Assembly: GCA_900552255.1 (NCBI GenBank)
Contig: URZF01000034.1
Location: 1 to 10,720 of the forward strand
From: an uncultured Eubacteriales bacterium
GTDB taxonomy: Bacteria; Bacillota; Clostridia; Oscillospirales; CAG-272
Reading direction: 5' to 3'
Length of the DNA: 10,720 nucleotides
A program made the translations under genes and the position numbers. Positions 1 through 9,082 of the stretch are shown piece after piece (position 1 is the first letter of the stretch; each line of letters opens with the position of its first letter). The notes under the pieces are model-generated. The model made no database searches. It worked only from the letters and a program-made list of their open reading frames with translations, and was not told the origin of the DNA.

Positions 1-2249
1 GCGTATACCTCGTCAACGGCACAGAGATCGTCACCGATCCCGCCGCGCTTCCCAGCCTTTGCGGAAAAAGCGTCACGAAAGAAGAAGCGCAGAAAGGTAC
101 CATCGCTTACGGCATCCTCAAAGCCCATAACCAGAGCGGCGACATGCAGAATCTGCGCATGCGCTTTGACAGCCTGACCAGCCACGATATCACCTACGTC
201 GGCATTATCCAGACCGCACGCGCATCCGGAATGAAAGAATTTCCGATGCCCTACGTTCTGACCAACTGCCATAACAGCCTTTGCGCCGTCGGCGGCACCA
301 TCAACGAAGACGACCACATGTTTGCCCTGTCCGCCGCGCACAAATACGGCGGCATCTATGTTCCGACCAATATGGCGGTCATCCATAGCTATAACCGCGA
401 AATGATGTCCGGCTGCGGACGCATGATTCTCGGTTCGGACAGCCATACCCGCTATGGTGCGCTGGGCACGCTTGCCGTCGGCGAAGGCGGCGGCGAGCTC
501 GCCAAGCAGCTCGTCGGGCGCACCTATGACGTCGCCCGTCCGGGCGTGGTCGCCATTTACCTGACCGGAAAGCCGAAGGACGGCGTCGGCCCGCAGGATG
601 TCGCGCTCTCCATCATCGGCGCGGTCTACGCCAAGGGCTATGTCAAGAATAAGGTCATGGAATTCGTCGGCCCGGGCGTCGCTAATCTGCCGATTGAATA
701 CCGCAACGGCATCGACGTGATGACCACCGAAACGACCTGCTGGTCCTCCATCTGGGTAACCGACCAGAACACGAAGGATTATCTGACGATTCACCACCGT
801 CCGGAAGCCTATAAGGAACTCAAGCCGGCAGAGGTCGCCTATTACGACGGCTGTGTTTATGTCGATCTTTCCACGGTTGAATGTACCATCGCCCTGCCGA
901 TGCACCCGAGCTATACCTATACCATCGCCGAGCTGAAAGCAAACGCGGCGGATATCCTGCATGAATGTCAGGAAAAAGCCAACGCGCAGATTACCGGCGC
1001 GCGGCTTGATCTGATGAGCAAGATTCGCGGCGGCGAAATCTGGGTAGATCAGGGTCTGGTTGCGGGCTGCTCCGGCGGAACATTTGACAATGTATGCGCG
1101 GTCGCGGATATCCTGCGCGGCAGGAGCTGCGGCAACGGCGAATTCAAGATGAGCGTCTATCCGGGAAGCATGCCCGCCTACATCCAGCTGATGAAGAACG
1201 GCGCGCTGACCGATATCGCTTCTGCGGGCGCAATCATCCGCGAGTGCTTCTGCGGCCCGTGCTTCGGCGCAGGCGACACCCCTGCAAACGGAGAGTTCTC
1301 TATCCGCCATACGACGCGCAACTTCCCCAACCGCGAGGGCAGCAAGCCCGGCGAAGGGCAGATGGCAGGCGTCGCGCTCATGGACGCACGCTCCATCGCC
1401 GCAACGGCTGTCAACGGCGGCCGCCTGACTGCTGCAACAGATTTGGATATTTCCTATACGCATCCGCAGTATTTCTTTGACGGAAGCGTTTACGAAAAGC
1501 GCGTTTACAATGGATTCGGCAAGCCCGAACCGGAGCATGAACTGCGCATGGGGCCGAACATCAAGGACTGGCCCGAACAGCCGGCTCTCTCCGACGACCT
1601 GCTGGTCAAGGTCGTTTCCTACATTACCGATCCGGTCACCACAACAGACGAGCTGATTCCCTCCGGCGAAACCTCCTCTTACCGTTCCAATCCGCTGCGT
1701 CTGGCTGAGTTCGCGCTCTCCCGCAAGGATCCCGCATATGTCGGTCATGCAAAAGCCGTACACGCTATCGAAACCGCGCGCGAAAAGGGCGAGCCGCTTC
1801 CGCAAGAGGTTCTTGCCGTCTATGCCGCGCTGAATCAGGCGGGCATTGCCAATAAGCCCGCCGATACCGTCATCGGCTCGACCATCTACGCCAACAAGCC
1901 GGGCGACGGCTCTGCCCGCGAGCAGGCGGCAAGCTGTCAGCGCGTGCTGGGCGCCTGCGCGAATATCGCAAAGGAATACGCGACCAAACGCTATCGCTCC
2001 AACTGCATCAACTGGGGCATGGCTCCGCTGCTGACCGCTTCTCCGGAGGATTATGCGCTGGGCGATTGGGTCTTTGTTCCGGGCATCCGCCATGCGATTC
2101 TGACCGGAAAGGAAGCCTTTGACGCCTATGTCGTCAGCCCGAACGGAAGCGTAAAAAAGACCAGCGTTTCCACCGGTGCGCTGACCGAGGCTGAGCGCCA
2201 GATCATCGCGGATGGCTGCCTCATCAACTACTACCGCAACAATCAGTAA
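1..2249 (+). CDS. aconitase-superfamily hydratase (YbhJ-like), 5' end cut by the window edge
   Basis: The frame is open from base 3, so the ATG at 144 is internal. About 748 residues are visible, close to the ~750 of E. coli YbhJ, so only a few N-terminal residues are missing. Aconitase landmarks appear in order: a GSDSHTR motif at about 432-455; the first cluster cysteine in AGCSGGTFDN (codon 1068-1070); the CGPC pair in ECFCGPCFGAGD (codons 1251-1253 and 1260-1262); an RNFPNREG segment like the aconitase RNF(T)GR region; and, in the C-terminal swivelling domain, GDGSAREQAA followed by YRSNCINWG, matching the substrate-binding GSSREHAA region. The three cysteines predict a 4Fe-4S cluster and a (de)hydratase acting on a carboxylic acid in the cytoplasm. 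The substrate is not known for the YbhJ group, and true aconitase or isopropylmalate isomerase is less likely. No partner enzyme lies next to it. Family assignment is firm; function is inference. Confidence 0.88.
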   Translation, partial: VYLVNGTEIVTDPAALPSLCGKSVTKEEAQKGTIAYGILKAHNQSGDMQNLRMRFDSLTSHDITYVGIIQTARASGMKEFPMPYVLTNCHNSLCAVGGTINEDDHMFALSAAHKYGGIYVPTNMAVIHSYNREMMSGCGRMILGSDSHTRYGALGTLAVGEGGGELAKQLVGRTYDVARPGVVAIYLTGKPKDGVGPQDVALSIIGAVYAKGYVKNKVMEFVGPGVANLPIEYRNGIDVMTTETTCWSSIWVTDQNTKDYLTIHHRPEAYKELKPAEVAYYDGCVYVDLSTVECTIALPMHPSYTYTIAELKANAADILHECQEKANAQITGARLDLMSKIRGGEIWVDQGLVAGCSGGTFDNVCAVADILRGRSCGNGEFKMSVYPGSMPAYIQLMKNGALTDIASAGAIIRECFCGPCFGAGDTPANGEFSIRHTTRNFPNREGSKPGEGQMAGVALMDARSIAATAVNGGRLTAATDLDISYTHPQYFFDGSVYEKRVYNGFGKPEPEHELRMGPNIKDWPEQPALSDDLLVKVVSYITDPVTTTDELIPSGETSSYRSNPLRLAEFALSRKDPAYVGHAKAVHAIETAREKGEPLPQEVLAVYAALNQAGIANKPADTVIGSTIYANKPGDGSAREQAASCQRVLGACANIAKEYATKRYRSNCINWGMAPLLTASPEDYALGDWVFVPGIRHAILTGKEAFDAYVVSPNGSVKKTSVSTGALTEAERQIIADGCLINYYRNNQ

Positions 2250-2284
2250 GCAGCTGCTTTCCCTCCGGTAGTTTCCCTGCAAAT

Positions 2285-2310
2285 GGGACCCGAAACCCAC
2301 GGTTTCGCCC
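2285..2310 (+). terminator. hairpin after the hydratase gene, possible weak terminator
   Basis: A perfect 7-bp stem (CGAAACC, 2291-2297, with GGTTTCG, 2301-2307) has a 3-base loop and is flanked by GGG (2285-2287) and CCC (2308-2310), which could extend it around a bulge. It lies 35 bp past the hydratase stop. No T-tract follows, so it is at best an atypical terminator or an RNA 3'-end stabiliser. The rest of 2250-2395 shows no gene. Confidence 0.3.
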
Positions 2311-2395
2311 CAACGCTTTGCACCGGGGCCCCACTTCTCTGGACATTTGCTTGGGGAACTCCCCTCCACCTGCCTCTGATAGGTTTACCGGCTGG

Positions 2396-2818
2396 TCAAA
2401 TGCCCGTCAAATCAAAGCTGGGTGTATACTCCTCCCGGGCGCTGCTCTTCTGCTGCATATAGCCAGCGGTCAGCCCCAGATCCATGGCATAATTGACCAC
2501 CCGGCGGTACTCGTAGGTGGTGATGCGCCGCCCGATGCCGTGCTCTGCGGCCTTGTAAAAGGGGGTGTACTGGCTCATGACACTGGGGATGAAGCAGCCG
2601 GGGTCGGCCTCGTTCCATGCGGCCATCTGGTCGAGGACGGCAAAACTGTCGTCGATGTGGCCGGGCAGGGCCAGATGCCGCAGGATGACGCCTTTCTGTA
2701 AGATGCCCTCGCTGTCGAACACCGGATGGCCCGCCTGCGCCATCATGGCCTCGATGGCGGGCCTGGCCTGGGCGAAGTAGTCCGGCGCAGAGGAAAGCTC
2801 GGCGGAGAGGGAAGAGTC
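2396..2818 (-). pseudogene. C-terminal remnant of a PflX-type (COG1313) radical SAM protein
   Basis: The minus-strand frame ending at 2396 encodes about 140 residues that read like the end of the PflX-type radical SAM family. Landmarks are SAPDYF near the start, HPVFDSEGILQKGVILRHLALPG, VMSQYTPFYKA, and the terminal YEYRRVVNYAMDLGL and FDLTGI. The family's N-terminal part with the CxxxCxxC cluster motif is absent, so no 4Fe-4S cluster or SAM chemistry is possible. The frame stays open upstream to an ATG at 2968, but those ~50 residues (rich in F, R and S) resemble nothing in the family and lie antisense to the XRE gene. I therefore end the remnant near 2818, one base before that gene's start codon. 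No promoter or ribosome binding site fits an independent short protein. It most likely arose by rearrangement or insertion. An intact short product starting at 2968 is possible but unlikely. Confidence 0.7.
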
Positions 2819-3058
2819 ATGAAAGGAAATTTGTGTTCGGAGCGTGTCAGAGTTGCGAGAGCTATCCGGAATCTCACGCAGGAAGAGCTGGCGAGAAAAA
2901 TACAATTTATGGGAGAAGAAAATATGACCTCGCTGATCATTTCTCGGATTGAGAAAAATCAAAGACACGTATGTGATGCTGAACTGCGTTTGCTTGCCAA
3001 GGCGCTCGAAGTGTCGATGGAATGGCTTGTGGGCGATCTGCCTCTTTTTCCGCTCTGA
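2819..3058 (+). CDS. small XRE-family helix-turn-helix DNA-binding protein
   Basis: This 79-residue protein is essentially one Cro/C1-type domain. RVRVARAIRNLTQEELARKI (residues 10-29) forms helices 1-2, SLIISRIEKNQRHV (38-51) contains the recognition helix and the conserved S-x-I-E core, and ELRLLAKALEVSMEWLVG (55-72) forms the last two helices. Such proteins repress or activate genes, often their own or those of a nearby element; no target is evident here. The start at 2819 is chosen because GGAGAGG (2804-2810) lies 8 bases upstream and because the open frame before it reads as low-complexity antisense of the radical SAM remnant. Codon use differs from the neighbours, with several AGA and ATA codons, AAT, and many A/T third positions, which suggests recent acquisition. 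It lies alone between a gene remnant and the convergent ligA. It could be a relic of a mobile element. Confidence 0.8.
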   Translation: MKGNLCSERVRVARAIRNLTQEELARKIQFMGEENMTSLIISRIEKNQRHVCDAELRLLAKALEVSMEWLVGDLPLFPL

Positions 3059-3073
3059 ACGGTCGGCTTACCT

Positions 3074-3118
3074 AAAAAAACGGCGGACAATCCCGGATCA
3101 GGGATTGCCCACCGTTTT
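3074..3118 (-). terminator. intrinsic terminator of ligA
   Basis: Two 18-base arms (3077-3094 and 3101-3118) flank a 6-base loop. In the minus-strand RNA all 18 positions pair, two of them as G-U wobbles, and the arm is followed by seven U (A-run 3074-3080). In a plus-strand RNA the same two positions become C-A mismatches and the following tract is only four U. The hairpin therefore fits ligA, whose stop lies 45 bases upstream, although it may also weakly end the convergent XRE transcript. Confidence 0.85.
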
Positions 3119-3162
3119 GATCGGCTGCGCAAGGGAAGTTCTGCGTGAACAGTGAATGGGGA

Positions 3163-5274
<2,112 letters not shown>

Positions 5275-5312
5275 TCAAGTTGTGGCGGCTTTTCTTTTTG
5301 GGAATCAAATTT

Positions 5313-5329
5313 CACAAACAAAATTTGTG
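5313..5329. repeat. operator-like palindrome CACAAA-N5-TTTGTG
   Basis: Perfect 6-base arms CACAAA (5313-5318) and TTTGTG (5324-5329) flank 5 bases. It lies midway between the divergent promoters, about 50 bp upstream of the ligA -35 box and 58 bp upstream of the plus-strand -35 box. It could be a regulator binding site, but in AT-rich DNA it could also arise by chance. Confidence 0.35.
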
Positions 5330-5350
5330 CAAAATGACGAAAAACGCCGG

Positions 5351-5387
5351 CAGTTTTTAAATTAAATTGAATTTATTTTAAAAACTG
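5351..5387. repeat. 37-bp near-perfect palindrome next to a promoter
   Basis: The dyad is centred on G5369. Left arm 5351-5368 and right arm 5370-5387 match as inverted repeats at 17 of 18 positions, including an unbroken outer 11 bp (CAGTTTTTAAA / TTTAAAAACTG). The right arm ends one base before the -35 box TTGATA at 5388. GCCGG (5346-5350) and CCGGC (5400-5404) form another inverted pair outside it. A protein bound here would touch RNA polymerase at -35, so it is a good operator candidate. On RNA it could form a hairpin only if transcribed from upstream. Confidence 0.6.
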
Positions 5388-5416
5388 TTGATAAAAAATC
5401 CGGCTTATATTATAAT
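5388..5416 (+). promoter_or_regulatory. sigma-A promoter for the DUF3006-to-PHP gene group
   Basis: TTGATA (5388-5393), a 17-base spacer and a perfect TATAAT (5411-5416) form a near-consensus vegetative promoter. The start would fall near 5423, giving a leader of about 48 bases to the ATG at 5471. No other convincing promoter or terminator was seen before 10366, so it may drive all four downstream genes. Confidence 0.85.
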
Positions 5417-5470
5417 GAGATCATTAAATTGGGAAAAAGCGGCGCGTTCATTTGGCCGCGGGGAGGATTT

Positions 5471-5707
5471 ATGAAGCAGATGCAGGTAGACCGCTTCGAG
5501 GAGGGGTTCGCCGTTCTTGTGGACGATGACGAAAAGACCTACGACGTCCCGCGGGACATCTTTGGCTTCGAGCTGCACGCGGGCGACGTCTTGGAGGTGG
5601 AAATGGAGGAGGGAAAGCCGGTTTCCGCCCGCTTTCTCGCTGAGGAAACCGAATCCAGACGTGCGCTTGCAAGGGCGCTGATGCAGAAGCTGAAGAAAAA
5701 ATCATAA
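5471..5707 (+). CDS. DUF3006 domain small protein
   Basis: This is a 78-residue acidic protein with a basic tail (KLKKKS). It begins QVDRFEEGFAVLVDDD, continues with a VPRDIFGF segment and then GDVLEVEMEEGKP, the layout of DUF3006 proteins: a small beta-rich domain starting with D-R-F-E and followed by a V-P-R segment. Its biochemical role is not known. The start at 5471 is chosen over the in-frame ATG at 5429 because GGGGAGGA lies at about 5460-5467 and the family begins at this point. It is the first gene after the strong promoter, and the next gene starts 70 bp later with no visible terminator. In other Firmicutes DUF3006 genes often sit beside metallo-beta-lactamase-fold/ComEC-like genes; none is present here. 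Confidence 0.8.
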   Translation: MKQMQVDRFEEGFAVLVDDDEKTYDVPRDIFGFELHAGDVLEVEMEEGKPVSARFLAEETESRRALARALMQKLKKKS

Positions 5708-5777
5708 GCGCGGCATACCAAAGGAAAACGACGCATTCGGCGCGGCGGCGGCCGCATGCCGGGAAAGGGAGGAAACG

Positions 5778-7040
5778 ATGAATACAAAAGCAGTCAGACT
5801 ATACGGAGTGAACGACCTCCGCTTGGAGGAATTTGAGCTTCCGGAGATCGGGGAGGAGGAGATACTCGCGCATGTCATTTCGGACAGCATCTGTATGTCT
5901 ACCTACAAGGCGGCCTCGCAGGGCAGCGCGCACAAGCGTGTGCCGGACGATATCGCGGAAAATCCCGTCATCGTGGGACATGAGTTCTGCGGGGAAATCG
6001 TCGCGGTGGGTGCGAAGTGGCAGCATAAATACAAGGCGGGGGACCGGTTCGTCATCCAGCCGGCGCTCAATTATAAGGGGAGCCTTGCCGCTCCCGGCTA
6101 TTCCTACCGCTATATCGGCGGCGATGCGACTTATATCGTGATTCCGAACGAGGTCATGGAGATGGACTGTCTTTTCCCCTATGCGGGAGAAGCGTATTTT
6201 TACGGCTCGCTTTCCGAGCCGATGTCCTGCATTGTGGGCGGCTATCACGCCAATTATCACGTGAAGCAGGGTACTTATGTTCATGAAATGGGAATCCGCG
6301 AGGGCGGTAATTTGGCGATTCTCGCGGGCGCGGGCCCGATGGGACTCGGCGCTGTCGATTATGCCGTTCACTGTGACAGAAAGCCTGCGCTTGTCGTCGT
6401 CACCGACATCGATACGGCGCGCCTTGACCGTGCGGCGTCCATCGTGACGCCCGAGGAGGCGGCAAGGCAGGGCGTGAAGCTTGTCTATCTGAATACGAAC
6501 GCCTGTGAGAACGCGGCGGCGTCTCTGCGCGCGCTCACGGACGGGCAGGGCTTCGACGACGTGTTCGTATATGCGCCGGTGCGTTCCGTGGTCGAGATGG
6601 CGGACAGTCTGCTTGCACGCGACGGCTGTCTCAACTTTTTCGCGGGGCCGACCGATACGGCGTTTTCCGCGATGTTCAATTTCTACAACGTGCATTATTC
6701 CGGCACGCATATCGTCGGCACGTCCGGCGGCAACAGCGCCGATATGCTCGAATCCATCGCCATGATGGAGAAAGGCGAGATTGATCCGGCTGCGATGATC
6801 ACACATGTCGGCGGGCTCGACAGCGTCTGTGAAACGACGCTGAATCTGCCGCATATCAAGGGCGGCAAAAAGCTCGTGTATACCAATATATCCATGCCGA
6901 TGACGGCGATTGCGGACTTCGCGGCGCTCGGTGAGAACGACCCGGTGCTTGCAAGGCTCGCCGAAATCGTCGCGGGCAACAACGGACTTTGGTGCGCCGA
7001 GGCGGAGCGTTATCTGCTGGCGAACGCAAAGCCGATCTGA
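5778..7040 (+). CDS. zinc-binding alcohol dehydrogenase, L-sorbose-1-phosphate reductase (SorE)-like
   Basis: The 420-residue protein is a medium-chain dehydrogenase that closely follows SorE (about 410 residues). Shared stretches include LEEFELPEI, VISDSICMSTYKAA, HKRVPDD, SEPMSCIVGGYHANYH, AGAGPMG, CLNFFAGPTD and NFYNVHYSGTHIVGTSGG. Likely catalytic zinc ligands and neighbours are C39, H68-E69 and E147. The four-cysteine structural zinc lobe of classical alcohol dehydrogenases is missing, as in SorE. The Rossmann glycines are at 184-191, followed by VVVTDID with D210, which suggests NAD(H). SorE reduces L-sorbose 1-phosphate to glucitol 6-phosphate in the cytoplasm. Here the actual sugar phosphate is inferred only by family, since no sorbose PTS is nearby. 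The ATG has GGGAGGA 4 bases upstream. It is probably co-transcribed with the aldolase-dehydrogenase gene, 57 bp downstream. Confidence 0.87.
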   Translation: MNTKAVRLYGVNDLRLEEFELPEIGEEEILAHVISDSICMSTYKAASQGSAHKRVPDDIAENPVIVGHEFCGEIVAVGAKWQHKYKAGDRFVIQPALNYKGSLAAPGYSYRYIGGDATYIVIPNEVMEMDCLFPYAGEAYFYGSLSEPMSCIVGGYHANYHVKQGTYVHEMGIREGGNLAILAGAGPMGLGAVDYAVHCDRKPALVVVTDIDTARLDRAASIVTPEEAARQGVKLVYLNTNACENAAASLRALTDGQGFDDVFVYAPVRSVVEMADSLLARDGCLNFFAGPTDTAFSAMFNFYNVHYSGTHIVGTSGGNSADMLESIAMMEKGEIDPAAMITHVGGLDSVCETTLNLPHIKGGKKLVYTNISMPMTAIADFAALGENDPVLARLAEIVAGNNGLWCAEAERYLLANAKPI

Positions 7041-7097
7041 GAATCCTATTGTCAAATATAAAAAATTCGTCCGACAGCGGACAAAAGGGGGCATTTT

Positions 7098-9059
7098 ATG
7101 GAACTTGACGCACTCATTGCGATGTCGCACCGATACGGCGCAGACGCGGAATTCGTTCTCGCCGGAGGCGGCAATACCTCGTATAAGACGGAGGATATCT
7201 TATATATCAAGGGCTCGGGCACGAAACTCGCCGCCATCACGGCGGAGGGTTTTGTGAGAATGGACAGGGCAAAGCTCGCCGAAATTTGGAGCATGACCTT
7301 TTCCGCCGACGAAAAAACACGGGAGGCCGAGGTGCTTGCCGCGATGATGGCGGCGCGCCTTGCGGGCGAGGAGGGGAAGCGTCCGAGCGTGGAAACGCTT
7401 CTGCACGACCTGTTCCCGCAGAAGCTGGTGCTTCATGTGCATCCCGCGCTCGTCAACGGCATGACCTGCGGAAAGAACGGAAAAAATCTCATGGCGGAGC
7501 TGTTTCCGGACGCCATTTGGATTCCCTCGACGAAGCCGGGCTATGTTCTCGCCTCGGTGTGCAGGGAAAAAATGGCGAAATATCGGGAGAAAACCGGCAA
7601 GGACGCGGATCTTTTGTTCCTCGGCAATCACGGCGTGTTCTTCGCCGCCGACACGGAGGAGGGCATCGACGCCCTTGTGACCGAGGTGATGGTGAAGCTG
7701 CGCGCGTCGGCGGAGGCGCTGCCGGACAGCAGTGAGGTCCCGTATGACCGCGATATGGCTTTGCGGCTCGCGCCGGAGCTGCGGATGCTTTACGCGGACG
7801 GTTCCGAGGCCTGCGTCAAATTCACCGCGCATCACGATATCCTCGCGTTTGCCGCGGACGAAAAGCGCTTCGCGGCGCTTCGCGGCGCGTTCACGCCGGA
7901 CCATATCGTATACTGCGGAACGTCTCCCCTTTATGTCAAAAACGACGGGGAGGACACGCCCGAAAGGCTCAAAAAGGAATTTGAAAAGTACATCAAGCAT
8001 AACGGCGCCGCGCCGAAAATCGTCTTTGTGCAGAACGTCGGCATGTTCGCCTGCGGCAGAACGAAAAAGGAGGCCGATACCGCCGCCATCCTTTTCGAGG
8101 ACGCGATAAAAATCGCAGTTTATGCGGATTCCTTCGGCGGACCGCTCCCGCTCGACGCGGAAATGACGGATTTCATCAAAAACTGGGAGGCGGAGAGCTA
8201 CCGCTCGAAGGTATCGCTGAAAGCGGCCGGTGCAAAGCGTCTGTCCGGCAAAATCTCCATCGTGACGGGCGCCGCGCAGGGCTTCGGACTCGGCATCGCA
8301 CAGGCGATGGCGGAGGAGGGCGCTTACGTCGTCATCGCGGATATGAACGAAGCGGGCGCCGCTTCGACCGCAGAAACGCTCTGCGAAAAATACGGCGAGG
8401 GCGCGGCGATGTCGGTCGGCGCGAACGTCTCCGACGAGCAGTCCGTTTCCGATATGATCGACAAAACCGTACTGGCATACGGAGGACTTGATATTTTCGT
8501 CAACAACGCGGGCATTGTGCGCGCAGGCAGCTTGGAGGAGATGACGAAATCGAATTTCGAGCTTGTCACGGCGGTCAACTATACGGCGTATTTCCTTTGC
8601 GCGAAATATGCGAGCGTGCCGATGAAGCGTCAGCGCGAATACGCGCCGGAGCGCATGTCCGATATCATCGAGATCAACTCCAAATCCGGTCTTGCCGGAA
8701 GCAATAAGAATTTCGCCTACGCAGGCAGCAAATTCGGCGGGATCGGGCTTACGCAGAGCTTTGCGCTGGAGCTTGCGCCTTATGGCATCAAGGTCAACGC
8801 GATCTGCCCCGGAAACTATCTCGACGGACCGCTGTGGACGGATCCCGAGCGCGGTCTTTTCGTGCAGTATCTGAAGGCGGGCAAGGTGCCCGGCGCGAAG
8901 ACCGTAGAGGACGTCAAAAGATATTATGAGAGCAAGGTCCCGCTCGGCCGCGGATGCCTGCCGGAGGATATCGCGCGCGCGCTGTTCTATATCGTCGAGC
9001 AGAAATATGAAACCGGTCAGGCGCTGCCTGTGACCGGCGGACAGGAAATGCTGAAATAA
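7098..9059 (+). CDS. bifunctional class II aldolase / short-chain dehydrogenase (COG3347, YuxG/RhaD-like)
   Basis: This 653-residue protein fuses two enzymes. The N-terminal part (about 1-370) is a class II aldolase of the fuculose/rhamnulose-phosphate type: GGGNTS (23-28) and KGSGTK (38-43) for phosphate binding, zinc histidines H113 and H115 in HVHP, and H178 in GNHG. The C-terminal part (about 383-653) is a short-chain dehydrogenase: TGAAQGFG (390-397), NNAG (469-472), catalytic S528, and Y541 and K545 in YAGSK. The segment INSKSG to KFGGIGLTQSFALELAPYGI, together with the VPLGRGC and TGGQ end, resembles sorbitol-6-phosphate 2-dehydrogenase (SrlD). All catalytic residues I checked are intact. 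The family includes rhamnulose-1-phosphate aldolase/lactaldehyde dehydrogenase enzymes, but no rhamnose kinase or isomerase is nearby, so the substrate is open. AAAGGGGG upstream supports the start. The next gene begins 23 bp downstream. Confidence 0.88.
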   Translation: MELDALIAMSHRYGADAEFVLAGGGNTSYKTEDILYIKGSGTKLAAITAEGFVRMDRAKLAEIWSMTFSADEKTREAEVLAAMMAARLAGEEGKRPSVETLLHDLFPQKLVLHVHPALVNGMTCGKNGKNLMAELFPDAIWIPSTKPGYVLASVCREKMAKYREKTGKDADLLFLGNHGVFFAADTEEGIDALVTEVMVKLRASAEALPDSSEVPYDRDMALRLAPELRMLYADGSEACVKFTAHHDILAFAADEKRFAALRGAFTPDHIVYCGTSPLYVKNDGEDTPERLKKEFEKYIKHNGAAPKIVFVQNVGMFACGRTKKEADTAAILFEDAIKIAVYADSFGGPLPLDAEMTDFIKNWEAESYRSKVSLKAAGAKRLSGKISIVTGAAQGFGLGIAQAMAEEGAYVVIADMNEAGAASTAETLCEKYGEGAAMSVGANVSDEQSVSDMIDKTVLAYGGLDIFVNNAGIVRAGSLEEMTKSNFELVTAVNYTAYFLCAKYASVPMKRQREYAPERMSDIIEINSKSGLAGSNKNFAYAGSKFGGIGLTQSFALELAPYGIKVNAICPGNYLDGPLWTDPERGLFVQYLKAGKVPGAKTVEDVKRYYESKVPLGRGCLPEDIARALFYIVEQKYETGQALPVTGGQEMLK

Positions 9060-9082
9060 TTTAAGAGAGGATTGGATCGATC

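Noticed and set aside
2353..2364. GGGG-AACT-CCCC hairpin
   Set aside because: Only four base pairs and no T-tract or partner element. No matching inverted repeat was seen at the other side of the remnant/XRE block, so it does not support an insertion-element end.
2318..2701. 127-codon open frame on the plus strand
   Set aside because: Antisense to the radical SAM remnant, with no ribosome binding site. The minus-strand reading carries recognisable motifs instead.
5746..5753. GCGGCCGC palindrome before the SorE-like gene
   Set aside because: A short GC-only palindrome in GC-rich DNA. It lacks the length and T-run of a terminator.
5799..7130. 443-codon open frame on the minus strand
   Set aside because: Antisense shadow of the SorE-like dehydrogenase. 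Its translation has no family-like motifs and its start has no good ribosome binding site.
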